From assembly GCA_003023125.1 (NCBI GenBank), contig PXSY01000243.1:1-5654 (forward strand): 5,654 nt of DNA, read 5' to 3'. The position numbers and the translations under genes were made by a program. Of the stretch, positions 1 through 5,654 are shown piece by piece. Within the stretch, counting starts at the first letter, position 1. Each line of letters begins with the position of its first letter. This DNA is from Bacteroidetes bacterium QH_10_64_19 (lineage in GTDB: Bacteria; Bacteroidota; Rhodothermia; Rhodothermales; Salinibacteraceae). The notes below the pieces were generated by a model. That model had not been told where the DNA came from, made no database searches, and saw only the letters and a program-made list of their open reading frames with translations.

Positions 1-2
1 AC

Positions 3-1400
3 GACTGGACTGATCTTTCGGTCCTCTACGCCGACGGAACGGAGGACGCGGCCACTACGGACCTCGAACGCCTGTGGGCGGCCCACACCAAGCGCCATCT
101 GTTTCTCCGGATCGAGGCGAAGCATCCCCTCAACCTGCAGGAAGGAAACAACATCACGCTTCATCTCGACACGGACAACGATCCTACGACGGGCCAGTCT
201 GCCTGGGGCCTCGGGGCGGAGCTCTCCTGGACGTTCGGGGAGCGGTCCGGGCAGGTGGTTCGGAACGGGGAGACCCAGGAGGTAGAGCACGCCGACATTG
301 GGCTCACGACCCTGCCCACGGTGCAGTCCGAGACTTTCGAGGTGGCCCTGGACCGTGCGGCGACCCCCGGCGGCTCATCGTTGCTCCTTCGCGGCGATAG
401 TCTTCGGATCGTCCTTTCGGCCGATGGCGATCGACTTCCGGACGAGACGGGCGGACTCGGGTACGTGCTGTCGGAGGCGGACACGGGGGTGGACGCGCCG
501 TCCATCGACCGGCCCGGCGGGTCGGAGGTGCGGATGCTCTCCTACAACTCGGTGAACGACTTTGATCGGGACGTGAGCGCGATCTTTCAGGACGATCGTC
601 GGCCCAGCTTTCGGCGCATCTTCGACGCCGTGGAGCCGGACGTGATCGCCTTTCAGGAAGTCTACGATCAGAGCGCGTCCGAGGTGAACGGCATTGAAGA
701 GGATCTCGGGCTGCCCGACGCGTGGACGTGGGCGAAGCGCGGCCAGGACCTCGTTCTGGGCAGCCGCTATCCCATCCTCGACACCCACGAAATCTCCGGC
801 TACGACGACTACAGGAGCGGCGCATTTCTCCTCGACGCTCGGGACGCGCTGGGATCAAAGCTTCTCGCCATCAACATGCATCCGCCCTGCTGCAACTACG
901 GCCCGGACGGCGACGAGCCTTCCCGCAACACACAGCGCCAGCGGGTAGTGGACGGGGTCGTCGCCTTTCTGAGGGACGTGAAGCAGGGCGAGGGGCCGTT
1001 CGGGATTGCCCCCGACACTCCCATTGTCGTCCTGGGCGACATGAACTTCGTGGGCGACGCGCAACAGCCCCGGACCCTGCGGACGGGCGACGTCATCCAC
1101 AACGACCGCTTCGGGCCCGACGCGGCGCCGGACTGGGACGGCTCGCCGCTGCTCGACACCAGGCCGCGGCAGGTCAATTCGCCGATGCACACCACCTGGA
1201 CCAATGCGACGAGTTCGTTTCCGCCGGGCCGCCTCGACTATGCGTTTGTGAGCGACAGCGTGCTGGAGGTGGTCCACGAGTTTGTGCTGCACACCCCGAC
1301 GCTTTCTGAGAATATGCGCTCGGCCTACGGGCTTCAGGAAAACGACACAACCCACGCATCGGATCACCTGCCGGTCGCGATCGATATGGCGGCCGAGTAG
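3..1400 (+). CDS. DOMON/CBM9-like plus endonuclease/exonuclease/phosphatase (EEP) protein, 5' partial
   Basis: The reading frame is open to the left edge, so the true start lies outside; 465 residues are visible, numbered here from base 3. Residues about 1-165 look like a beta-sandwich of the DOMON/CBM9 type, including an Asp-rich LDTDND loop (D56, D58, D60) followed by a Gly/Trp-rich segment. From residue 178 a DNase I-like EEP domain runs to the end. Its signature residues are in order: YNS with N182, FQEV with metal-ligand E219, NMH with H293, LGDMN with D346 and N348, RLDY with D412, and the closing SDHLP with D454 and H455. All expected catalytic positions are present, so the enzyme should be an active metal-dependent phosphodiesterase or phosphatase. 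Substrate (nucleic acid, phospholipid or sugar phosphate) cannot be told from sequence. The extra domain suggests an exported protein, but no signal peptide is in view. The 3' end converges on a minus-strand gene relic, and no terminator is visible between them. Confidence 0.9.
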   Translation, partial: DWTDLSVLYADGTEDAATTDLERLWAAHTKRHLFLRIEAKHPLNLQEGNNITLHLDTDNDPTTGQSAWGLGAELSWTFGERSGQVVRNGETQEVEHADIGLTTLPTVQSETFEVALDRAATPGGSSLLLRGDSLRIVLSADGDRLPDETGGLGYVLSEADTGVDAPSIDRPGGSEVRMLSYNSVNDFDRDVSAIFQDDRRPSFRRIFDAVEPDVIAFQEVYDQSASEVNGIEEDLGLPDAWTWAKRGQDLVLGSRYPILDTHEISGYDDYRSGAFLLDARDALGSKLLAINMHPPCCNYGPDGDEPSRNTQRQRVVDGVVAFLRDVKQGEGPFGIAPDTPIVVLGDMNFVGDAQQPRTLRTGDVIHNDRFGPDAAPDWDGSPLLDTRPRQVNSPMHTTWTNATSSFPPGRLDYAFVSDSVLEVVHEFVLHTPTLSENMRSAYGLQENDTTHASDHLPVAIDMAAE

Positions 1401-1404
1401 GAGC

Positions 1405-1917
1405 GGTCACAGCTTCTTCCCACGCCGCCTCCACGTCGCGCACCAGGGTGGGATTGGGGGAAAATTGCCGCAGAGAGTCGACGACCTGACTGCGGAGCGG
1501 ACGGAAATCATCGTACGTCGCATCAACCTCCGCGGCGTCGAGATACCGCGAGAGCAGGTACGGCACCTCGGCCGCGTACGTCTCGGGCTGTTCTTCCTCA
1601 GGACGGGTCAGGCTGTGAATGAGCCAATCCGCATCCCCATGTTCGAGGTTTCGGAGGCAATCTCGTTAAACATGTGGAAGGCATTTTCCCCGTCCATTTC
1701 GTTCAGGGTCTCCGATGATCTCTTCGATACTGCGCTCTACCTGTACCCCGTGTCGAATGGTTCAATGAGAGGGATCGATCGAGCGGACAATGGATCCTTG
1801 CGGGAGCGGTCTGTTTGGTTCGACCGGGGCCCGCAGGACCTCCTGAACGTCGACCCATCGACAACAGTCCTTGACTCCGTCAGATCTATAGTCGACTGCC
1901 ACGACGACAGACGCCAT
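1405..1917 (-). pseudogene. Frameshifted remnant of an acidic protein gene, function unknown
   Basis: Translating the minus strand gives protein-like segments that alternate between two frames. From the 5' side: a segment ending QGSIVRSID with a TGA at 1762-1764; then, in the second frame, PLIEPFDTGYR ending in TAG at 1737-1739; then VERSIEEII in the first frame; then ETLNEMDGENAFHMFNEIAS in the second frame, about 1712-1638; then DADWLIHSLTRPEEE through YLLSRYLDAAEVDATYDDF to VEAAWEEAV in the first frame, about 1635-1411. The last segment has strong G/C third positions and the acidic, helical character of a real protein. Joining the segments needs an extra base near 1713 and a lost base in the G run read from 1635-1638, so those two changes cancel. 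First-frame TAA (1666-1668) and second-frame TGA (1608-1610) block any single frame. The 3' stop appears lost, since the frame runs into the EEP gene's antisense. I do not recognise the family. The 5' boundary is uncertain; an ATG at 1915-1917 is the nearest candidate. Confidence 0.55.
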
Positions 1918-2062
1918 TGCCGAAATTTCAGGCCGATTCGATCTGTACTTGGGGTGGTACGAGTCTTGATGCCTCACACGAGTGGAATGCTCATTGAAAT
2001 CGGACGGTGCTGAAACGCACCATCCTCAACATACTCGCTGTACTGTTGAATCAAGCAACCGC

Positions 2063-2068
2063 AGGAGG
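2063..2068 (+). promoter_or_regulatory. Strong Shine-Dalgarno for the Hsp20 gene
   Basis: AGGAGG lies 8 bases before the ATG at 2077. This fixes the start there and not at the in-frame GTG at 2068, which overlaps the motif itself. None of the other three visible starts in the window (2836, 3912, 4832) has anything comparable. Confidence 0.85.
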
Positions 2069-2076
2069 TGAGAGCC

Positions 2077-2511
2077 ATGACGCAGCTGACACGCCGCACC
2101 CCGAACCGCACGCTTCGCGACCTGCAGCGCGAGGTCGACAGCATCTTCGATCAGTTCTTCGGCGGCAGCGACGACGACACGTCGGCCGTCTGGGCGCCGC
2201 GCACGGACCTGTCGGAGACGGACGACGCGTTCCGCATCCGCCTGGACGTGCCTGGCATGCAGAAGGACGACATTACCATCAACCTCCAGAACAACACGCT
2301 CACGGTGAGCGGTGAGCGCTCCAGTGAGCGGACGGAAGAAGGCGAAGAGTACGTCCGCGTCGAGCGTGCCTTCGGCAACTTCCACCGCACGTTCACGTTG
2401 CCGGACGCGGTCGATCCGGAACACGTGGAGGCCTCGTACGACGAGGGTGTGCTGACGATCAACGTGCCGAAGACGGAAGAGAGCACGCGCCGTCAGATTG
2501 AGATCCAGTAG
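2077..2511 (+). CDS. Small heat shock protein, Hsp20/alpha-crystallin family
   Basis: This 144-residue protein is an ATP-independent holdase chaperone expected to form cytoplasmic oligomers that bind unfolding proteins and keep them refoldable by DnaK or ClpB. The N-terminal arm (about 1-40) carries the LRDLQREVDSIFDQFFGG segment usual in bacterial class A small Hsps. The alpha-crystallin domain follows at about 41-133: WAPRTDLSETDDAF, RLDVPGMQKDDITI, LTVSGER at 75-81, FTLPDAVD, and the near-invariant GVLTINVPK at 124-132. The C-terminal tail ends with an I-x-I anchor (IEI, 141-143) that docks into a neighbouring subunit. Length is normal and nothing is missing. The arm is Asp-rich (SDDDT), in keeping with a salt-adapted proteome. 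The gene stands alone, with a strong ribosome binding site, a decayed gene upstream, and a terminator about 120 bases downstream. Stress regulation is expected from the family, but no clear heat shock promoter or operator is visible. Confidence 0.96.
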   Translation: MTQLTRRTPNRTLRDLQREVDSIFDQFFGGSDDDTSAVWAPRTDLSETDDAFRIRLDVPGMQKDDITINLQNNTLTVSGERSSERTEEGEEYVRVERAFGNFHRTFTLPDAVDPEHVEASYDEGVLTINVPKTEESTRRQIEIQ

Positions 2512-2529
2512 CACGACCGTTGTTGGATG

Positions 2530-2557
2530 CCCGATTCTCCCGCACCGGTGAATCGGG
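2530..2557 (+). repeat. Inverted repeat after hsp20
   Basis: CCCGATTC at 2530-2537 is a perfect 8-base complement of GAATCGGG at 2550-2557, with a 12-base loop. It starts 18 bases after the hsp20 stop. No T run follows, so it is not a complete intrinsic terminator. It could protect the mRNA 3' end or simply be chance. Confidence 0.45.
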
Positions 2558-2630
2558 GCTTGAAACGAGCGTGACACCCCGTCGCGCGAGGGTCGTTCTC
2601 TGACAGGACGACCTTGCGTGCGGTCCCTCC

Positions 2631-2682
2631 ATGCCCAGTCGGTCCCGACGACGGTCGGGGCTGGCTGGGCATCTTTTATTTT
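2631..2682 (+). terminator. Rho-independent terminator, probably of hsp20
   Basis: The outer stem pairs ATGCCCAG (2631-2638) with CTGGGCAT (2665-2672). Inside it CCCGAC (2644-2649) pairs with GTCGGG (2654-2659) around a 4-base loop. A T-rich run, CTTTTATTTT, follows at once (2673-2682), which fixes the direction as plus. The nearest upstream gene is hsp20. Because it is also about 150 bases before the prephenate dehydratase start, an attenuator role for that gene is possible. However, I see no Phe-rich leader peptide or antiterminator pairing to support that. Confidence 0.8.
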
Positions 2683-2835
2683 CGGGCGGTATATCGGAAC
2701 GCAGGGGCCTGTGAGGCGTGGAAATGCCAATCTTTTTCGGGCCGAACGGAGGCTGAACCTCCATCCCGGAGCACCTCGACCGCTGCGGATCATTTCGGTT
2801 ATCGAGTCGGCTTCTCGATCCAATTCGTCACGAGC
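2683..2835 (+). other. Leader or promoter region of the prephenate dehydratase gene
   Basis: With 2512-2682, this is a gene-free stretch of 324 bases. Two small hairpins are visible: GGAGG (2748-2752) with CCTCC (2758-2762) around a 5-base loop, and ATCGAG (2801-2806) with CTCGAT (2814-2819) around a 7-base loop, the latter 16 bases before the start codon. The promoter should lie here, since the terminator is just upstream, but no convincing -35/-10 or Bacteroidota-type TAnnTTTG box stands out. The dehydratase frame stays open upstream to 2614, but the upstream residues match nothing in the family. Confidence 0.4.
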
Positions 2836-3696
2836 ATGGCCCTTCGCGTTGCCTTTCAGGGAGAGCCCGGTGCCTTCAGTGAAGAGGCGGTCCAGTGCGT
2901 GTTTGACGGGGCCGATGTGCATCCCTGTGCCACGTTCAAGGATGCGTTCGAAGCCGTCGAGGATCGGACGGCGGACCGGGCCGTGGTGCCCATCGAGAAC
3001 GCGGTCTACGGCAGCGTGCGGGTCAATTACGACCACCTGCGTACCCACGCAGTGACGATTGTCGGCGAGCTGCAGCTGCGCATTCATCACTGCCTGATGG
3101 CGCCGGACGGGGCGTTGATCGACGACGTGGAGGTGGTGCGCTCTCACCAGCAGGCGCTGGGGCAGTGTCGGGATTGGCTGCGGGCGCACGTGCCCAACGC
3201 TACGCCCGAGGCCACGCCGGATACGGCCGGGGCGGCCCGTGCTGTGGCCGCGGCCGGAGACGCCACGACGGCGGCAGTGGCCTCGCACCGCGCCGCCGAG
3301 CGGTATGACCTGCAGATCCTGGCGGACGGCCTCCAAGACGATGCGCAGAATTTCACGCGTTTCCTCGTTCTTGCCGCCGAGGACGGAGGGGCAGCGTTGA
3401 TCGGTGACGGCGCCCTGAAAACTTCCCTCGCGTTTGTGCTGCAGGAGAACGTGCCGGGCGCGCTGTTCAAGAGCCTCGCCGTCTTTGCGCTCCGAGAGCT
3501 CGATCTGGCAAAAATTGAGAGTCGGCCCCTGGTGGGGCATCCCGGCCGCTACCGGTTCTATCTCGACGTGCACGGGGCCGTCGGGGACGAGCCGGTGGCC
3601 CGGGCGCTGGACCACCTCCGCGAGATCACGATGGAGCTCCAGGTGCTCGGCGCTTATCCGCAGGGCGACACGTATCCGGACGATCTTGAAGGGTGA
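2836..3696 (+). CDS. pheA: Prephenate dehydratase with ACT domain
   Basis: This enzyme decarboxylates and dehydrates prephenate to phenylpyruvate, the committed step of phenylalanine synthesis, in the cytoplasm. The 286-residue length fits a monofunctional dehydratase with no chorismate mutase domain. The catalytic domain (about 3-180) opens with FQGEPGAFSEEA, then VVPIENAVYGSV (50-61, family PIENS..G.V), SHQQALGQC (103-111) and NFTRF (172-176), whose Thr174 is the expected catalytic residue. The ACT domain (about 196-275) has the allosteric GALF motif (208-211) and ESRP (228-231), the pair that binds phenylalanine in feedback-inhibited relatives. Feedback inhibition by Phe is therefore likely. 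The ATG at 2836 is chosen because the family begins just before the FQGEPGAFS motif; it has no Shine-Dalgarno. One departure is Gln105 where SHPQAL is usual. The gene appears monocistronic, with no other aromatic pathway gene in the window. Confidence 0.95.
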   Translation: MALRVAFQGEPGAFSEEAVQCVFDGADVHPCATFKDAFEAVEDRTADRAVVPIENAVYGSVRVNYDHLRTHAVTIVGELQLRIHHCLMAPDGALIDDVEVVRSHQQALGQCRDWLRAHVPNATPEATPDTAGAARAVAAAGDATTAAVASHRAAERYDLQILADGLQDDAQNFTRFLVLAAEDGGAALIGDGALKTSLAFVLQENVPGALFKSLAVFALRELDLAKIESRPLVGHPGRYRFYLDVHGAVGDEPVARALDHLREITMELQVLGAYPQGDTYPDDLEG

Positions 3697-3830
3697 GACT
3701 GGAAGGTTGAAGGTGAGAAGGCCGAGAGTGAGAGGATTGAGAAGTTCGAGGCGGGAGAAGTTAGGCGTTACGAGTCGCATTCCGGCGGGGCCTCCTGCAT
3801 CCAAACCTCCACACCTCCGTTCATCCACAC
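3697..3830. repeat. Purine-rich then pyrimidine-rich low-complexity tract
   Basis: Directly after the pheA stop, about 70 bases (3697-3765) are almost only A and G, built from degenerate GGTTGAAGGTGAGAAGG and GAGAGTGAGAGGATTGAGAAG units. After a short break, 3790-3830 is rich in C and T with recurring CCTCC and ATCCA words. The two arms could pair loosely as an imperfect inverted repeat. No T run follows that would make an intrinsic terminator. It looks like an eroded intergenic repeat. The rest of the gap up to 3911 must contain the ftsX promoter, but I cannot point to it. Confidence 0.45.
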
Positions 3831-3911
3831 GTACCAGGCTTGCCCTTTCGGACGCCGCGTTTGTAGGTTGACCGTACGGCTGCTTTTCGTTCACTGCTTG
3901 CTGCTGTTTCC

Positions 3912-4787
3912 GTGCTGCCGTACTTCATTCGCGAAGGACTTGCCAATCTGCGACGGGCTGCGTTTTCCGCCGTCGCGTCCACGAGCGCCATTGCGGTGGC
4001 GCTCATACTGATCGGCGTGTTTGGGATTGTGGGGTATGAGGCGAAAGTTGTGTCGGACACGCTGCGCGAGCAGGCCAGTCGCATGGAGGTCTTCATCGAT
4101 CAGGAGGCGACCGAGGAGGAGAAGGAGGCCCTGCATGCCCGCATCCAAACCGCCCCTGGAGTGGCGGCGACGGATTTTGTGTCCCATGAAGAGGCGGCCG
4201 AAATTTTTCGGCGCGAGTTTGGGGAGGGGGCGTCTGCCTTCGAGGAGCCCACCTTTCTCCCGGCGTCGATTAGAATTGAGATGGCCCCGAGCCACGCCCA
4301 TCCCGACAGCATGTCTCAGATGGCGAGCACGGTTGAGCAGTGGCGGGGTGCGGACGACGTGGTCCTGAACCGAGACCTGCTCGTACGCGTGGCTCAGAAC
4401 CGACAGCTCATCAACGCCATTGGCATAGCACTTGGTAGCATCGTCGTCCTCGCCGCCCTCTTTCTGGTGGCCAACACCATCCGGCTCACGATCTATGCGC
4501 GGCGCCTGCTCATCCGCACGATGAAGCTGGTGGGGGCGACCGATCGCTTCGTGCGTCGCCCGTTCCTGGTCGAAGGCATCGTGCAGGGATCCCTCGGGGG
4601 ACTGGTGGCGGGAGGCGTCGTCTGGGGCCTCTACCGCGGCTTTCTGCAGCAGATCGATCAAACCCCGCTCTCGTTTCACATTGAACTGGGACTCGTGGGC
4701 GGTCTAATCGCGGGCGGCGTATTGCTCGGATGGGTTGGGTCCTACTTCGCCGCCCGTCGGTTTATCCAAAACATTGAGCTTCACTAA
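3912..4787 (+). CDS. ftsX: Cell division protein FtsX, permease-like
   Basis: FtsX is the membrane partner of the ATPase FtsE. Together they act at the division septum or along the cell wall to control peptidoglycan hydrolases through the periplasmic loop of FtsX. The 291 residues show the family plan: a basic N-terminus (MLPYFIREGLANLRR), TM1 at about 19-41, an acidic periplasmic domain at about 42-165, TM2 at about 167-190, TM3 at about 221-243 and TM4 at about 257-279. The NTIRLTIYARR stretch (188-198), KLVGATDRFVRRPF and the EG of FLVEG after TM2 are FtsX hallmarks. Translation is taken from GTG 3912, because the conserved N-terminus begins there and no better in-frame start lies upstream; no Shine-Dalgarno is visible. 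No ftsE is adjacent: upstream is pheA and downstream a lipoprotein gene. Separated ftsE and ftsX are not unusual in Bacteroidota, as I recall. The next gene starts 44 bases on and may share the transcript. Confidence 0.93.
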   Translation: MLPYFIREGLANLRRAAFSAVASTSAIAVALILIGVFGIVGYEAKVVSDTLREQASRMEVFIDQEATEEEKEALHARIQTAPGVAATDFVSHEEAAEIFRREFGEGASAFEEPTFLPASIRIEMAPSHAHPDSMSQMASTVEQWRGADDVVLNRDLLVRVAQNRQLINAIGIALGSIVVLAALFLVANTIRLTIYARRLLIRTMKLVGATDRFVRRPFLVEGIVQGSLGGLVAGGVVWGLYRGFLQQIDQTPLSFHIELGLVGGLIAGGVLLGWVGSYFAARRFIQNIELH

Positions 4788-4831
4788 CCGGGCGCCCTCG
4801 CCGCGTTCTTTTCTCATCCACATTCATTGCC

Positions 4832-5654
4832 ATGTCGACTACACGATTGCTTGTCATCTCGCTATTTGTCGCCGGGAGTGGACTGCTCGGGGCCTGTCAG
4901 CAGGAAGAGTCCGACGTGTCTCGAACGAGTGACGGGGTGATGCGGCTCGGGGCGGTGGAGGTGGTGGACACGGTGAACCGCGCCGTGGTCCCCAATGCCC
5001 GGCCCCTCGCGCTGGAGGGCCTGCGGGGCTCGGTGCAGCTGTCAGGGGCGGACCAGGAGACGGCCGACCTCTCCTTTGTGCGTCGCGGTCGGGGAGAGTC
5101 GCAGGACGACGGCCGCTCGGTGCTGGAGGGCATCTCGATCACCGAGAGCGGCACGGAGGCCGAGTATGTGTACACGCTTGAGGCGGAGGAAAGCGACTAT
5201 GCCGCGGTGGATGTTCGGGGTCAGGTGCCTCGTCCGTCGGCACTCCGGATCGATCGGCTAAGCGGGTCGGTCGAGATGGATGGAGTGGAGGGTGCGCTCA
5301 CCATCCGCCACGATCATGGATCGGTAGACGTTGAGGGCGCCGCGGCCCCGGTGGAGGTTACCATCAAAAACGGCGACGTGCGGGTAGGCTTCCGCGCCGT
5401 TCCGGCCGAGGGGCCCCTTCAACTGCAGACCTCGAACGGCGACGTGGACGTGGGCCTACCCCCAGACGCATCAGCCCAGGTCGACGCCCGCACAAACGTT
5501 GGCACCATTCGGACGCAGGGACTGTCGTTTTCAACCGAACAATTTGCGCCCGTCGATGCGGGGGCGCGCTATACGGCGCAGTTGGGGGAGGGAGGGCCGA
5601 CCCTCGAGGTGCGGACCGAAAACGGATCGATTACCCTGCAGGCTCAGGACACGA
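4832..5654 (+). CDS. DUF4097-like repeat lipoprotein, 3' partial
   Basis: Reading from ATG 4832 the frame stays open to the right edge, giving 274 residues of an unfinished protein. It begins with a lipoprotein signal peptide: Arg5, a hydrophobic stretch, then the lipobox LLGAC with the lipidated Cys at 22, followed by QQEESD. The mature protein should sit on the outer face of a membrane. From about residue 130 it has short beta repeats separated by Gly turns: DHGSVDV (161-167), KNGDVRV (179-185), SNGDVDV (201-207) and ENGSITL (263-269). This spacing is typical of the DUF4097 putative adhesin family, which folds as a regular beta structure; the molecular function is unknown. Residues about 25-130 are acidic and I do not recognise a domain there. 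The start is supported by the signal peptide immediately after it, although no Shine-Dalgarno is visible. The 44-base gap after ftsX without a terminator suggests co-transcription and a link to the envelope. Confidence 0.8.
   Translation, partial: MSTTRLLVISLFVAGSGLLGACQQEESDVSRTSDGVMRLGAVEVVDTVNRAVVPNARPLALEGLRGSVQLSGADQETADLSFVRRGRGESQDDGRSVLEGISITESGTEAEYVYTLEAEESDYAAVDVRGQVPRPSALRIDRLSGSVEMDGVEGALTIRHDHGSVDVEGAAAPVEVTIKNGDVRVGFRAVPAEGPLQLQTSNGDVDVGLPPDASAQVDARTNVGTIRTQGLSFSTEQFAPVDAGARYTAQLGEGGPTLEVRTENGSITLQAQDT

Noticed and set aside
1282..2013. A 243-codon plus-strand open frame crossing the EEP 3' end and the gene-free stretch
   Set aside because: It starts inside the EEP gene in another frame, and its middle is the complement of the minus-strand relic, which has the better third-position G/C pattern and more natural protein segments.
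1994..2023. Possible heat shock promoter before hsp20 (TTGAAA at 1994-1999, CCAT at 2020-2023) and a small GGTGC/GCACC hairpin at 2006-2021
   Set aside because: The 20-base gap is too long for a sigma-32-type promoter (about 13-15), and the 5-base hairpin is too weak to call a CIRCE- or ROSE-type element.
2614..2835. N-terminal extension of prephenate dehydratase from the upstream open frame
   Set aside because: The extra 74 residues overlap the terminator at 2631-2682 and match nothing in the family, whose conserved N-terminus begins at ATG 2836.
2026..3894. A 622-codon open frame on the minus strand spanning hsp20 and pheA
   Set aside because: It lies wholly antisense to two clearly recognised genes. 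Its composition (Arg, His and Val rich, low complexity) is that of a GC3-driven shadow frame, and it matches no family.
3891..4679. A 262-codon open frame on the minus strand over ftsX
   Set aside because: It is antisense to the well-supported ftsX; its protein is Arg/His/Gly rich with no recognisable domain.
4995..5261. Short plus-strand open frame of 88 codons
   Set aside because: It is an out-of-frame shadow of the lipoprotein gene, which has a signal peptide, lipobox and beta repeats in its own frame.

Overview
The window looks like chromosomal DNA from a GC-rich, halophile-like member of the Rhodothermota/Bacteroidota, with Salinibacter the best guess. That assignment is an inference from three things: strong G/C preference at third codon positions, acidic proteins (Asp/Glu-rich Hsp20, FtsX ectodomain and lipoprotein), and near absence of Shine-Dalgarno sequences, which is usual in Bacteroidota. 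Only the Hsp20 gene has a clear one. The window holds ordinary housekeeping and envelope genes plus one decayed gene. I found no CRISPR array, RNA gene, insertion sequence, phage gene or defence system.

Layout from left to right. (1) Bases 3-1400 (+) are the 3' part of a gene cut by the left edge. It encodes a DOMON/CBM9-like beta domain fused to an endonuclease/exonuclease/phosphatase (EEP, DNase I-like) catalytic domain. (2) Bases about 1405-1917 (-) have no intact gene. They hold the remains of a minus-strand gene of unknown function: protein-like segments alternate between two reading frames and are interrupted by stops. It converges on the EEP gene. (3) Bases 2077-2511 (+) encode a small heat shock protein with a strong AGGAGG ribosome binding site, followed at 2631-2682 by a good intrinsic terminator. 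(4) Bases 2836-3694 (+) encode a monofunctional prephenate dehydratase with a C-terminal ACT domain (phenylalanine synthesis), preceded by a leader of about 150 bases with small hairpins. (5) Bases 3697-3911 are a gap with a purine-rich tract followed by a pyrimidine-rich tract. (6) Bases 3912-4787 (+) encode FtsX, with no ftsE beside it. (7) Bases 4832-5654 (+), cut by the right edge, encode a lipoprotein with a DUF4097-like repeat domain.

ftsX and the lipoprotein gene are 44 bases apart on the same strand and may be co-transcribed as an envelope pair. The EEP gene, hsp20 and the prephenate dehydratase gene look like separate transcription units with no obvious functional link. The least-explained item is the minus-strand relic at 1405-1917, where two frameshifts appear to compensate each other.
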